Assembly: GCA_902362455.1 (NCBI GenBank)
Contig: CABIWJ010000001.1
Location: 1-64,000 of the forward strand
DNA: 64,000 bases
Origin: Eubacteriaceae bacterium
Lineage (GTDB): Bacteria; Bacillota; Clostridia; Lachnospirales; Lachnospiraceae
Direction of reading: 5' to 3'
Shown here: positions 53,260-62,618 of the stretch, in pieces
Layout of the letters: the number at the start of each line of letters is the position of its first letter
Position numbering within the stretch: position 1 is the first letter of the stretch
The notes under the pieces: model-generated
What the model was told of the DNA's origin: nothing
The model's input: the letters and a program-made list of their open reading frames with translations, nothing else
Databases searched by the model: none
Position numbers and translations under genes: made by a program

Positions 53260-54270
53260 GTGAGTGAAAAGGGGAATGGAATCATATGCAGATATGATTT
53301 TATAGTTAATAAGACAGGTAGAGCTAAAGGGGCTACATTATTGGATACCGATAAGGGATATTATCTGCTTCGTGAATTCAAAGGGACAAAGAAGCATTTG
53401 GAATTTGAAGAAGATTTATTAAACAGATTAAGTGAAAATGAATCGATAAAAGTAGAACAAATCGTCAGAGACTCTGATGGTAACCTTATTAATGAAAGTG
53501 ATGATGGCAGAAAATATGTAATGCATAAATGGTGTGCCTCTAAAGATTTAGAACAGAAAGACACTATGCTTTTAATAAAAGCAGCAGGTGTTCTTGGTAA
53601 ACTTCATTTGCTCATGAATGAAATGGCTTATGATATGAAATATCTGAATGAATGTTTTAATATTCAGGAATCGTACAGACAGTTGAAGCCCGAATTTGAT
53701 AAGCATAATAAAGAAATGAAGAGAACTAGAACATTTATAAGGGATAAACGAAGAAAGAACGAGTTCGAATTATTGATTTTATCTAGTTTTGATAAATTTT
53801 ATCAAGATGGCATCGAGGTTGAAGAGCAGATGCATAATGAGAGAATACATGAATTTATCGATGACAGCATGAGATTAGGCAGAATAATTCATGGAGCATA
53901 TAACTATCATAATATTGTAGTTACGGGAAACAGGCTTATGGTTACTAATTTCGAGCATTGCAAATGCGGTATACAGATAAGGGATTTGTATGATTTTATG
54001 CGAAAAGTAATGGAGAAGCATAGTTGGAACAGGGATTTGGGAATGAAACTTCTGAATGAATACAGGAGAAACAGGGAGATAACTGCCGAAGAATTTAAGT
54101 ATCTTATTCTTAAGTTTAAATATCCTGAGAAATACTGGAAGATTCTCAATCATTACAACAATAATAATAAGGCATGGATACCTGACAAGGACGTAATAAA
54201 GCTTAAATCTGTCATAGAACATCAGGATAGAAGAAGAGATTTTATTAACAGTTTATTAAATTTAAAATAA
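53260..54270 (+). CDS. CotS-family spore-coat-like kinase fold protein
   Basis: The protein has 336 residues from GTG 53260, with GGAGG at 53248-53252; a TTG six bases upstream is less likely. The sequence follows the aminoglycoside-phosphotransferase-like fold of CotS/YutH proteins: GYYLLREFKGTKKHLEFEED, KAAGVLGKLHLLMNEMAYDM, RIIHGAYNYHNIVVTGNRLM (replacing the HGDxxxxN catalytic loop by HGAYNYHN), FEHCKCGIQIRDLYDFMRKV. Loss of the catalytic Asp suggests a pseudokinase, common in CotS. It implies a sporulation gene set but does not prove spores. Confidence 0.8.
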   Translation: MSEKGNGIICRYDFIVNKTGRAKGATLLDTDKGYYLLREFKGTKKHLEFEEDLLNRLSENESIKVEQIVRDSDGNLINESDDGRKYVMHKWCASKDLEQKDTMLLIKAAGVLGKLHLLMNEMAYDMKYLNECFNIQESYRQLKPEFDKHNKEMKRTRTFIRDKRRKNEFELLILSSFDKFYQDGIEVEEQMHNERIHEFIDDSMRLGRIIHGAYNYHNIVVTGNRLMVTNFEHCKCGIQIRDLYDFMRKVMEKHSWNRDLGMKLLNEYRRNREITAEEFKYLILKFKYPEKYWKILNHYNNNNKAWIPDKDVIKLKSVIEHQDRRRDFINSLLNLK

Positions 54271-54284
54271 TATTATTGTTTTTT

Positions 54285-54313
54285 TTGACTTTATTAGACG
54301 AATATTATATAAT
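54285..54313 (+). promoter_or_regulatory. Strong sigma-A-type promoter
   Basis: TTGACT, 17-base spacer, TATAAT, 40 bases before the ATG at 54353. The T-rich stretch before it may also end the previous transcript. Confidence 0.7.
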
Positions 54314-54352
54314 AAATAGGATTATGTAAGTTGATAACTAAGGAGATAACTG

Positions 54353-55615
54353 ATGAACATCAAGGAAAAAACATTCAAATATATTATGGTTTTTCTGGGA
54401 ACGATTTTTGTTGTAGTTATAATTATGATTGCAACAGGAGATAAAAGTGGTAAAAAAGCTACTATCTCTAATGGTGTGGATATTCCGGTTATGCCTACTG
54501 CTAAGACAGATAAAAGTGAAGATTCCAAATCGGATAAATTACTTCAGGCAGTTGTTATTGATGTAGATAAGGATAAACATACTATGATTCTACAACAGAC
54601 TGGTACAGATTCTAAGATAACATATAGTTATACGGGAGGTACGGAAGTGTCTAACCGTTATGATGAGGCGATTTCCGTAAATCAATTAAAGATTGGAGAG
54701 GTAGTAGATATTGAATTTGCTGCTGACAGGAAATTATCTAAGATAAAAGTATCAGATGGTGACTGGGAATACCAGGGTGTGACAGATTTTAAAATCGATA
54801 CACAGAAGAAGTTACTTACTGTAGGAAGTTCTGTATACAGTTATACAGACAACACAGTTATAATTGATGAGTACAGGGAGACAACACTTGATAAATTAGA
54901 AGGTATTGATGTAGTTACACTAAAGGGTAAGGATAAGCAGCTTGATTCGATAATAGTTACCACAGGACATGGTTATGTCAGACTTGACAGCACAACCTTC
55001 TTCGAGGGTGGTTTTGTCGAGATAGGCTCGAAGATAGTACAACTTATCACGGAGAATATGGTTATACCGGTACCCGTTGGAGATTATACATTAACAGTAA
55101 CTAAGGATAAGACCTCTGGTTCTAAAGATATTTCAGTAGAAAGCAATGAGGAAATCAGAGTTAATCTTATAGAATTTCAATCAGATGCCGTAAGGCTTGG
55201 TACATTATCATTTAAGATAACACCGGCAGGAGCAAAACTTACGATAGACGGAGTAGTCAAGGACTATTCGGATATAATTGATGTGGCATATGGTACACAT
55301 AAGATAGTGATATCAGCTAAGGGTTATGATACGTACAGTCAGATAATAAACGTTCAGGACATTTTTAAGGAATATAATATTTCCTTAACACAATCTACTG
55401 AGACATCTGTGGCTGATACTAAGTCGGAGAAAGACAGTACAGATGAAAGTGAGAGCCAGACTTCTAAAAATACATCGTCTAAAAATAATACGAATAGTAA
55501 ATCAAATCAGAAGCAGACGACATCTTCTAAGAAGTCAGCTAATAGTACAGCACAGACAACTACATATCAGACGATTGATTATTCAAAACTGATAGGTTCG
55601 CTAATTGGCGATTAA
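54353..55615 (+). CDS. Membrane-anchored PEGA-domain protein
   Basis: The protein has 420 residues. N-terminal anchor (YIMVFLGTIFVVVIIMIATG), then a strand-rich outer region with repeated small domains (about 60-270), and a PEGA domain (about 285-345: GTLSFKITPAGAKLTIDGVV, VAYGTHKIVISAKGYDTYSQ). The last 70 residues are a low-complexity Ser/Thr/Lys/Asn linker ending DYSKLIGSLIGD. PEGA domains bind partners at the cell surface. Function unknown. Preceded by a strong promoter and followed after 29 bases by the phosphoglucomutase gene. Confidence 0.8.
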   Translation: MNIKEKTFKYIMVFLGTIFVVVIIMIATGDKSGKKATISNGVDIPVMPTAKTDKSEDSKSDKLLQAVVIDVDKDKHTMILQQTGTDSKITYSYTGGTEVSNRYDEAISVNQLKIGEVVDIEFAADRKLSKIKVSDGDWEYQGVTDFKIDTQKKLLTVGSSVYSYTDNTVIIDEYRETTLDKLEGIDVVTLKGKDKQLDSIIVTTGHGYVRLDSTTFFEGGFVEIGSKIVQLITENMVIPVPVGDYTLTVTKDKTSGSKDISVESNEEIRVNLIEFQSDAVRLGTLSFKITPAGAKLTIDGVVKDYSDIIDVAYGTHKIVISAKGYDTYSQIINVQDIFKEYNISLTQSTETSVADTKSEKDSTDESESQTSKNTSSKNNTNSKSNQKQTTSSKKSANSTAQTTTYQTIDYSKLIGSLIGD

Positions 55616-55644
55616 ATATATTGATGCGTTACAGGAGGTAAAAG

Positions 55645-57381
55645 ATGAATTACAAAGAACTTTATGAAGAGTGGCTTAGCAACACTTGTTTTGATGATGA
55701 GACAAAGGCAGAATTAAAAGCCATCAGTGATGATGAAAATGAGATTAAAGAAAGATTTTACCAGGAATTAGAATTTGGTACTGCAGGACTTAGAGGAATA
55801 ATTGGTGCTGGTGTTAACAGAATGAATGTATACACAGTTCGTAAAGCTACACAGGGACTTGCTAATTATATTTTAAAAGTCGGCGGCGCAGATAAAGGTG
55901 TTGCAATTGCTTATGATTCAAGAAGAATGTCTCCTGAATTTGCAGATGTGGCAGCATTATGTTTAAATGCAAACGGAATTAAGGCATATGTTTTTGAAAG
56001 CCTCCGTCCAACTCCTGAATTATCATTTGCAGTAAGAGAATTAAAATGTATAGCAGGTATTAATGTAACTGCCAGTCACAATCCACCAGAATATAATGGA
56101 TATAAAGTATATTGGGAAGATGGTGCACAGATTACACCTCCACATGACACAGGAATTATGGCAGAGGTTAAGGCTGTTACAGATTTTGCTACACTTAAAA
56201 CAATGGATAAAGACGAAGCTGTAAAAGCAGGATTATATAATGTTATTGGTGCAGATATTGATGATAAATATATTGCTGCACTTAAGAAACAGGTCAAACA
56301 TCAGGATTGCATAGATGCAGTTCAGAAAGATTTAAAGATTGTATATACACCACTTCATGGAACAGGTAACATTCCTGCAAGAAGAATTCTTAGAGAATTA
56401 GGCTTTGAAAATGTATATGTTGTTCCTGAACAGGAACTTCCTGATGGCGAATTCCCAACAGTAAGCTATCCTAATCCTGAAGCAGCAGAAGCATTTGAAC
56501 TTGCTTTAAAGCTTGCTAAAGAGAAAGACGCAGACCTTGTTCTTGCAACTGACCCTGATGCAGATAGATTAGGTGTATATGTTAAAGATGATAAAACAGG
56601 TGAATATATTACGCTTACGGGTAATATGTCAGGATGCCTTTTAGCCGATTATGAGATAAGCCAGATTAAGGAATTAAATGGTCTTCCAGAAGATGGTGCA
56701 TTAATTAAGACAATCGTTACAACTAATATGGCAGATGCAATTGCTGAATATTATGGTGTTAAGTTAATTGAAGTGTTAACAGGCTTTAAATATATCGGAC
56801 AGCAGATATTAAGATTCGAACAGAGTGGTAAAGGTGAATATTTATTCGGTTTCGAAGAAAGCTATGGATGCTTAATCGGTACTCATGCAAGAGATAAAGA
56901 TGCAATTGTAGCTACAATGGCACTTTGTGAAGCAGCAGCATATTACAAGACAAAGAATATGACTTTATGGGATGCAATGATTGCAATGTATGAGAAATAC
57001 GGTTATTATAAAGATGGCATACAGTCAATTACATTAAAGGGAATCGAGGGACTTGCAAAGATTCAGGAGATTCTTGATACTCTTAGAAATAATACACCTG
57101 AGAAATTCGGTAAATACAAGGTATTGTCAGCAAGAGATTATAAGAAAGATACAATTAAAGATATGGTTACAGGTGAAGTAAAACCTACAGGACTTCCTTC
57201 ATCAAATGTATTATATTATGATTTAGAGGATAATGCATGGCTTTGCGTAAGACCATCAGGAACAGAACCAAAGGTTAAATTCTACTATGGTGTTAAAGGA
57301 ACATCTCTTGAAGATGCTACCAAATTATCTGATGAACTTGGTAAAGAAGTAGTAGATATGATAAATGAAATGTTAAAATAG
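55645..57381 (+). CDS. pgcA: Alpha-phosphoglucomutase/phosphomannomutase
   Basis: The protein has 578 residues, the length of the PgcA type. It interconverts glucose-1-phosphate and glucose-6-phosphate. Phosphoserine S144 in GINVTASHNPPEYNGYKVYW, metal loop DPDADR (303-308), sugar-binding GFEESYG (about 410), phosphate-binding CVRPSGTEPKVKFYYGV at the C-terminus. All sites are intact. CAGGAGG lies 6-12 bases upstream of the ATG. It links glycogen turnover (debranching enzyme at 19 kb) with glycolysis and wall-sugar synthesis. Confidence 0.95.
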   Translation: MNYKELYEEWLSNTCFDDETKAELKAISDDENEIKERFYQELEFGTAGLRGIIGAGVNRMNVYTVRKATQGLANYILKVGGADKGVAIAYDSRRMSPEFADVAALCLNANGIKAYVFESLRPTPELSFAVRELKCIAGINVTASHNPPEYNGYKVYWEDGAQITPPHDTGIMAEVKAVTDFATLKTMDKDEAVKAGLYNVIGADIDDKYIAALKKQVKHQDCIDAVQKDLKIVYTPLHGTGNIPARRILRELGFENVYVVPEQELPDGEFPTVSYPNPEAAEAFELALKLAKEKDADLVLATDPDADRLGVYVKDDKTGEYITLTGNMSGCLLADYEISQIKELNGLPEDGALIKTIVTTNMADAIAEYYGVKLIEVLTGFKYIGQQILRFEQSGKGEYLFGFEESYGCLIGTHARDKDAIVATMALCEAAAYYKTKNMTLWDAMIAMYEKYGYYKDGIQSITLKGIEGLAKIQEILDTLRNNTPEKFGKYKVLSARDYKKDTIKDMVTGEVKPTGLPSSNVLYYDLEDNAWLCVRPSGTEPKVKFYYGVKGTSLEDATKLSDELGKEVVDMINEMLK

Positions 57382-57410
57382 TAAACAATGTGATAAAGGA
57401 GGATATGAAA

Positions 57411-57800
57411 ATGGCAGAGAAGATAGTATGGCAGGACAGAAAAAGAATAATTTTCGGATTACCATGGACATTTACAAAGTATAAGTTATATGAAGACAAG
57501 CTGATTATTTGTACAGGTTTTCTTAATAAGAAAGAGGAAGAAGTCAGATTGTATAGAATTATGGATAATACTCTAGAGAAACCATTAAGCCAGAGAATAT
57601 TCGGATTAGGCAGTATTAAAGTTAATTCTGCTGATAAATCAACTCCGGTATTCTACATTGAAAAAGTTAAAAATGCCGATGAAGTTCGAAATAAACTTTC
57701 GGGCTTAGTTGAAAAAGAGAGAACTAAGAAGAGAGTTTCAGGTCGTGAATATATGTCAGCAGATATAGATGATGATGACGATGATGACAATATGAATTAA
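57411..57800 (+). CDS. Bacterial PH-domain protein
   Basis: The protein has 129 residues from ATG 57411, with AAAGGAGG at 57395-57402; ATG 57405 is too close to it. The body is a bacterial pleckstrin-homology domain (bPH_2): FTKYKLYEDKLIICTGFLNK, KEEEVRLYRIMDNTLEKPLS, GLGSIKVNSADKSTPVFYIE. The end is a run of Asp. There is no membrane segment, unlike YdbS-type relatives. Function unknown; probably binds another protein near the membrane. Confidence 0.8.
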   Translation: MAEKIVWQDRKRIIFGLPWTFTKYKLYEDKLIICTGFLNKKEEEVRLYRIMDNTLEKPLSQRIFGLGSIKVNSADKSTPVFYIEKVKNADEVRNKLSGLVEKERTKKRVSGREYMSADIDDDDDDDNMN

Positions 57801-57824
57801 GAAGGCGAAAGGTTAAAGAGAGAT

Positions 57825-58616
57825 ATGAGAAAAAGAATGAAATTACTTGCTACAATGTTAGTATTGTCAATGGTAATGTTTTTGATGGCAGGTTGTGGCA
57901 GAAGTGTTAAAGTAGGAACAAGTGCTAATAGTGATAAACAGGATAAGAAGTCAGATAAGAATTCATCAAAGGATAAAATATTTGACATAACAGATGATGA
58001 CATAGATGATGATTCGGATTATGATTTAGATGATGAAGAAGAGACAACAAAGAAGAGCAGTTCCTCAAAGAACAATTCCTCAAAAAATAACTCTTCGAAG
58101 GATAATTCTTCAAAAGATAATTCATCAAAGAAAAATAATTCAACATCTAATACATCATCATGGAAATCATATTCAGGAGATGGATATTCTGTTAAATTAA
58201 GTTCTGACTGGTCTAAGACAAAGGGTTCATCAGTAGTAGATATAGCATTCACATATAATGGTACAGGTCTGAATGGTGATTTTGCTGAAAACATAAATGT
58301 TGTTGTACAGGATTTAAAAGGTTATGACTTAGACTTAGAGTCTTATAAAGATTTATCAATGGATCAGTATGCAGAATTAGACTACAATGTTGATGATATC
58401 TATAAGAAAACAATAGATGGTGCAAAAGGATATTTCTGTAAAGTTTCAGGTGAGGAGTCAGGAATTAATTGCAGTATTCTTCAGTATTTTACAGTAATAG
58501 GGAATAATGCATATGTATTTACATTTGCCGCTGATGAAGATGATTTTGATAATCTGGAAGATGAGGTAATGGAAATATACGAAACTATAGAATTTGACAA
58601 TGTAAAAGGTGCTTGA
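57825..58616 (+). CDS. Lipoprotein with low-complexity linker
   Basis: The protein has 263 residues. Lipobox LMAGC (Cys about 24) after a hydrophobic signal (LLATMLVLSMVMFL). Next come an Asp/Lys-rich part, a repeat of SSKNN/SSKDN units (about 72-110), and a C-terminal domain (about 115-260: YSVKLSSDWSKTKGSSVVDI, YFCKVSGEESGINCSILQYF) of the PsbP/LpqN-like type, by impression. It is anchored in the outer face of the membrane with a flexible stalk. A hairpin follows the gene. Confidence 0.8.
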   Translation: MRKRMKLLATMLVLSMVMFLMAGCGRSVKVGTSANSDKQDKKSDKNSSKDKIFDITDDDIDDDSDYDLDDEEETTKKSSSSKNNSSKNNSSKDNSSKDNSSKKNNSTSNTSSWKSYSGDGYSVKLSSDWSKTKGSSVVDIAFTYNGTGLNGDFAENINVVVQDLKGYDLDLESYKDLSMDQYAELDYNVDDIYKKTIDGAKGYFCKVSGEESGINCSILQYFTVIGNNAYVFTFAADEDDFDNLEDEVMEIYETIEFDNVKGA

Positions 58617-58633
58617 TGTCGCCTTTGTAGATA

Positions 58634-58660
58634 TAATGCCACCTTAATAGGGTGGCATTA
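58634..58660 (+). terminator. Hairpin behind the lipoprotein gene
   Basis: TAATGCCACC, 7-base loop, GGTGGCATTA, a perfect 10-bp stem. There is no T-run, so termination is likely but not certain. Confidence 0.6.
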
Positions 58661-58688
58661 ATACATATGAAATGTTTTGAGTTAGTTA

Positions 58689-58716
58689 TTGTATCAGTTG
58701 ATTTAACAGGTATAGT
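58689..58716 (+). promoter_or_regulatory. Possible sigma-A-type promoter
   Basis: TTGTAT, 16-base spacer, TATAGT, 44 bases before the ATG at 58760. Confidence 0.4.
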
Positions 58717-58759
58717 GTATACCCGTAATACAGTATAAAATGAAAGGAAACGATTATCA

Positions 58760-59188
58760 ATGAATTCAAGAATAACAGTTAAAGATGTTGTGTCAATGCT
58801 GTTAATTATAATTTCATTTACAGCGACAGGAATTATGATAAAAAATGAGGATTACAAATATGCAATGTTGTCACTGACATTTGCGGCACTTTGTGTATTA
58901 ATAGGCTTTGGCGTGATGATTTTAGAAGATGCTGACAGAATCCTTGATTTAAGTAATCCGAGCTTGCGTAATCCGAGGAAAAGCGGTTCAAATAAGCGTG
59001 TAAAATACATTTCGAGACTGACACCGGATATGGCAGCGGGCAGAAAGAATTCTAAGGCAAAAGATGACGTATATAATGATGATTTATATTTAGAAGAAGC
59101 AGATACTTCAGACTTCCACGAGTCAGTAGGCAATATGAGAGTCTACAAACGTGGCGAAGAAATAGAATATCATGATGATGAAGATTAA
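58760..59188 (+). CDS. Two-helix membrane protein of unknown function
   Basis: The protein has 142 residues. Two membrane helices near the N-terminus (VVSMLLIIISFTATGIMI and YAMLSLTFAALCVLIGFGVM) and a charged cytoplasmic part of about 80 residues (GSNKRVKYISRLTPDMAAGR, then an acidic end HDDED). GAAAGGA lies about 10 bases before the ATG. No family recognised. Confidence 0.6.
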   Translation: MNSRITVKDVVSMLLIIISFTATGIMIKNEDYKYAMLSLTFAALCVLIGFGVMILEDADRILDLSNPSLRNPRKSGSNKRVKYISRLTPDMAAGRKNSKAKDDVYNDDLYLEEADTSDFHESVGNMRVYKRGEEIEYHDDED

Positions 59189-59190
59189 AT

Positions 59191-59339
59191 GAAATGAGGT
59201 TAGTGTAAAAAATCAAAATGATAATTTGATTTTTTACACAGCAATTTGTTCGCAGAGCGAAATTAAATTGCGCTTATGGCAGACGAAAATCAGTGATTTT
59301 CGTCGCCACTTCGCGATAGGTCGCTCAGAAATGAGGTTA
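59191..59339. repeat. Palindromic element flanked by copies of the downstream ribosome binding site
   Basis: GAAATGAGGTTA stands at 59191-59202 and again at 59328-59339, where it serves the next gene. Behind the first copy GTGTAAAAAAT (59203-59213) and its inverse ATTTTTTACAC (59229-59239) form a hairpin. Inside lies a perfect GACGAAAATCA/TGATTTTCGTC stem (59282-59304). Same layout as 22584-22743. Confidence 0.7.
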
Positions 59340-59341
59340 AT

Positions 59342-59920
59342 ATGAGTAAAAAGAGTTTTATATTAATGGCATTAGTAGTCAATCTGACAATATGTCTTAC
59401 TTTATGCATTGTATTATTAACAGATAATGATAAAACAAATACTAATAACAAAACTAAGGCTGAAAGTTCAATGAGTCAGGAGATAAAGAAAGATGAGACT
59501 CCTATAGATAATGAAACTACATCAGACTATAACATGGATTCTGAAAACATTATGGAAGAAACATCAGTTACAAAAGAGACTTCAACGAAGGTTATAGAGT
59601 CACAGGTATCAACAGAAACACAGCCATACATATATAATAAACCATCAGGTGCTGCGACTACGGGTAAGTCATCATCGAATCAGGAGACTACGACTCCACA
59701 GCAGGCAGCAGGAAATACAGTTAATGGGACAATAGCAGTTATCAGCAGCAGTTGTAATGTCAGACTCAGCGCAGATGTCGGTGCCAATGTGGTAGGCACA
59801 GCAAAAGCAGGAGCGACATATACAATTGCACCTGATAAATGTAATTCAAACTGGATTGCTATATATCTTGATGCAAATACAATAGGGTATATTTCAAGCT
59901 CATATTGTACAATCCAATAG
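59342..59920 (+). CDS. Secreted SH3-domain protein
   Basis: The protein has 192 residues. N-terminal anchor or signal (ILMALVVNLTICLTLCIVLL), a Thr/Ser/Glu-rich stalk of about 100 residues, and one bacterial SH3 domain (about 130-192: VISSSCNVRLSADVGANVVG, SNWIAIYLDANTIGYISSSY). SH3_3 domains bind the cell wall. There is no enzyme domain, so it is probably a wall-binding or regulatory protein. GAGG at 59334-59337 is a close but usable ribosome binding site. Confidence 0.82.
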   Translation: MSKKSFILMALVVNLTICLTLCIVLLTDNDKTNTNNKTKAESSMSQEIKKDETPIDNETTSDYNMDSENIMEETSVTKETSTKVIESQVSTETQPYIYNKPSGAATTGKSSSNQETTTPQQAAGNTVNGTIAVISSSCNVRLSADVGANVVGTAKAGATYTIAPDKCNSNWIAIYLDANTIGYISSSYCTIQ

Positions 59921-60532
59921 GACTAATAGATTCTATTTTAGATAATACAGTTGAGATTTAGATTATATAACCCAGTTGCACATACAAATATATTTTACAG
60001 TCGTCTGCTCAGGTAAATTTAGCATATATAAATATTGAAAATTATTGTAAGAATTGCATAAATTTGTCAGGTGTTGTTATTTTTGCTCAAATTTTGTGTA
60101 TATTCACCAGACAGACAATTAGGCAGAGATGTCCGACTATGACACACGCTCTCATATTCCTTAACCTAGTGGGAGTAAAATGCCGCCATTAACAAAGTTT
60201 ATTACGGTACAGTATATCAAACGCGCTTCGCTTGAACGGTGATTTACTGTACCGCCCTTCTGTTAATGCCGGCATTAACTCCCACACGGTTCGTCATAAA
60301 TCGAGTGTGTGTCAAAGACGGACATCTCTGTTTAATTGTCTGAATGTTGAATGAATACAAATAATCATAAGAGCAAAAATACAACACCGACAAATTAGCA
60401 ATTTGAAACACAATTTTCAATATTTATATATGCTGATTTACCATACAGACGATTTTCTTATAATTGTATGTGCAAAACCGGGTTATAAATCTATATTCAC
60501 TTTATATTATCTAAAATAGAATATATTAGTCT
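59921..60532. repeat. 612-bp non-coding quasi-palindrome
   Basis: The left arm (59921-60225) and the reverse complement of the right arm (60228-60532) match nearly all along. Landmarks, left/right: GACTAATA, TTCTATTTTAGATAATA, ATAACCC, TTGCACATACAA, CGTCTG, AGCATATATAAATATTGAAA, AATTTGTC, GTGTTGT, AGACAATTA, CAGAGATGTCCG, TGACACAC, GGGAGT, TGCCG, GTACAGTA. It starts immediately behind the SH3 gene stop and codes for nothing. Transcribed, it would fold into one rod about 300 pairs long. Confidence 0.85.
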
Positions 60533-60711
60533 CAAAAGTAGGACTTCTTTCATAACATATATTATAGAAAGTATAGTTAATTATGAAGCTGCTATCGCAG
60601 TATAATATTACAGTATAATGAGCTTATTATTTAGTGATATGCATTGTAGAAGTACACTCATAATTGCTATAGATATTCACTATAAAATATGTTAAGAGGG
60701 GAGTTTTTTTA
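60533..60711. other. Non-coding leader of the DUF4474 gene
   Basis: AT-rich. GAGGGGAG at 60696-60703 is the ribosome binding site for TTG 60712. No clear promoter could be chosen among several TATAAT-like strings. Confidence 0.4.
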
Positions 60712-61605
60712 TTGGAGTTGTTATTAAAGGAAATGTTATATGTTCTACTTTTAAGTGTAATAATTATCGTATTGTTTGTCCTGATAATCAGACGGTTTGT
60801 ATATATTCGCAGAGGAAGAAAGTTTTATCCTGAATATAATTCTATGGCACAAGTGGAGAGTATTAATAAGGAGATTGCGGGTTCAGGTTTTGAATTCGAA
60901 CCGAAACAGGAAATATTTATATCGAAGCACAATGCGTGGCAGAGAAAATTCGGCTACAGAAATATATATGATGAGATGGCGGAATCATTTGGAATGATAA
61001 TAGACAGTGAGCCTGTGAAATTCGATTATGGTGGAAAGAAATGGCTTATAGAATTCTGGAAAGGTCAGTATGGAATTACAACAGGTGCGGAGATAGGTGT
61101 GTATACGTCAAAGGACGGCAGACATTATGACAGTGCGAGGGAAGATGAAGAATTGTTTATGAGTTTTATTCTTATTAAGAACAGAGACGTTCTGATAAGG
61201 CGGCACGATACCCATTGGTGGCTAACAGGTTTTATGCTTGGAGAGTATTCTAAGCCAGCTGAACTTACAATGATTGCAGAGATTGTATTCCCAGACGGTC
61301 AGATGTGTATACAATTTATTAATGCACTTCGGAAATTAGGATATAACAGGAGAAATATGTCGGTGTTTAGAAATACCGTAAGAATAAGATTTGAGAAACC
61401 ATTTACGAGACAGTCTGATTCTAAGAAGAGTATAAGAAGCAGATTCAAAATGAAGATTAATAAGAAGAATTGTAAGATATTCAGACGATATACCAGAAGA
61501 TACAAATACACATTAGATAAAATAGGTTATATTAAGTATAGAGCACCACATTTATATGGAATATGCGTACAGACACTTGGAATATGGAAGAAAATCAACG
61601 GATAG
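60712..61605 (+). CDS. DUF4474-domain membrane protein
   Basis: The protein has 297 residues and starts at TTG 60712. N-terminal membrane helix (MLYVLLLSVIIIVLFVLIIR), then a domain of about 190 residues: YDEMAESFGMIIDSEPVKFD, YGGKKWLIEFWKGQYGITTG, AEIGVYTSKDGRHYD, DTHWWLTGFMLGEYSKPAEL. The WLIEFWKGQYGxxxGxEIGVY and HWWLTGFxxGxxS blocks define DUF4474, a clostridial family of unknown function. The C-terminal 70 residues are very basic (KKSIRSRFKMKINKKNCK). The domain is probably cytoplasmic. Confidence 0.82.
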   Translation: MELLLKEMLYVLLLSVIIIVLFVLIIRRFVYIRRGRKFYPEYNSMAQVESINKEIAGSGFEFEPKQEIFISKHNAWQRKFGYRNIYDEMAESFGMIIDSEPVKFDYGGKKWLIEFWKGQYGITTGAEIGVYTSKDGRHYDSAREDEELFMSFILIKNRDVLIRRHDTHWWLTGFMLGEYSKPAELTMIAEIVFPDGQMCIQFINALRKLGYNRRNMSVFRNTVRIRFEKPFTRQSDSKKSIRSRFKMKINKKNCKIFRRYTRRYKYTLDKIGYIKYRAPHLYGICVQTLGIWKKING

Positions 61606-61727
61606 TTATGAAAGCTTTGCAATATTGGAAGATATAATTAATAAAATTATGTGTCGGATATCAAAAAAATATAGTCAGATTATAAATAAGGCTATATGAG
61701 AAATATAGCTGGTTTATGGGGAAATTT

Positions 61728-62618
61728 ATGAGTACAAATAATTTTAGACCAAATGGAAGTTATGACAGGAAGATAAACCACATTTACAAGGAGTCTGAAC
61801 GAATGAAATTAAATGTCACGTCTAAAATAGTGATTATGAGTGATTGTCATAGGGGAACAGGTAGATGGAATGATAATTTTGCGGGAAATGAACAGATAAC
61901 ATTTGCGGCTCTGGGATATTATTATAGAAAGGGTTTTACTTATATAGAATTGGGCGATGGTGACGAATTATGGGAGAATAAGAATTATGACAATATCATT
62001 AACCGTTATGGTGAGATTTTCTGGCTGATGTCTAAGTTCTATAAAGAGGGCAGGCTTAAAATGATATATGGAAATCACGATATTGTCAAAAGAAATAAGA
62101 AATTCACTGATAAACATTTAGATAAATATTATTGCATACGTGAGAAAAGATTTGTTCCGATGTTAGAAGATATTGAGGTCAAACAAAGTTACGTATTGGA
62201 AGATACAGTTAATGACAGGGATATATTTCTGTTGCATGGTCATCAGGGTTCATTTATTAATGATAAATGCTGGAGGTTGGGCAGGTGGCTTGTAAGAAAT
62301 ATCTGGTCACCATTAGAGCTTGTGGGTTTTAATAATCCGAACACTCCTCCGGCAGATAATTATAAGAAGGCACGTAAGAATGAGAAACTGGAGAAATGGG
62401 CAGATTATCACAGGATAAGCACAATAGCAGGGCATACGCACAGACCGTCTTATCCTGAAAATGGCAGTTACTATTATAATTCGGGAAGCCTGATTCACCC
62501 AAGATGTATAACCGCAATTGAAATAGAAAGAGGAAGGATAATGTTAGTTAAGTGGTGCGTAAGCCCTGATGAATGTAACAAACTTACGGTATGCAGAGAA
62601 ATATTAGCGGGAAACTAG
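61728..62618 (+). CDS. Calcineurin-like metallophosphatase
   Basis: The protein has 296 residues from ATG 61728 with GGGGAAA 5-11 bases upstream; ATG 61716 lies before that site. The five metallophosphatase motifs are present: IVIMSDCHRG (D-x-H), ELGDGDELWENKNY (GDxxE form of GDxxD), MIYGNHDIV (GNHD), LLHGHQG (H), and IAGHTHRPSYP (GHTH). The pattern is close to UDP-2,3-diacylglucosamine hydrolase-like phosphatases, but Firmicutes lack lipid A, so the substrate is open. Confidence 0.88.
   Translation: MSTNNFRPNGSYDRKINHIYKESERMKLNVTSKIVIMSDCHRGTGRWNDNFAGNEQITFAALGYYYRKGFTYIELGDGDELWENKNYDNIINRYGEIFWLMSKFYKEGRLKMIYGNHDIVKRNKKFTDKHLDKYYCIREKRFVPMLEDIEVKQSYVLEDTVNDRDIFLLHGHQGSFINDKCWRLGRWLVRNIWSPLELVGFNNPNTPPADNYKKARKNEKLEKWADYHRISTIAGHTHRPSYPENGSYYYNSGSLIHPRCITAIEIERGRIMLVKWCVSPDECNKLTVCREILAGN

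Noticed and set aside
58019..58294. Antisense open frame over the lipoprotein linker
   Set aside because: It is the reverse reading of the SSKNN repeat and gives runs of EELSFEE, a composition artefact.
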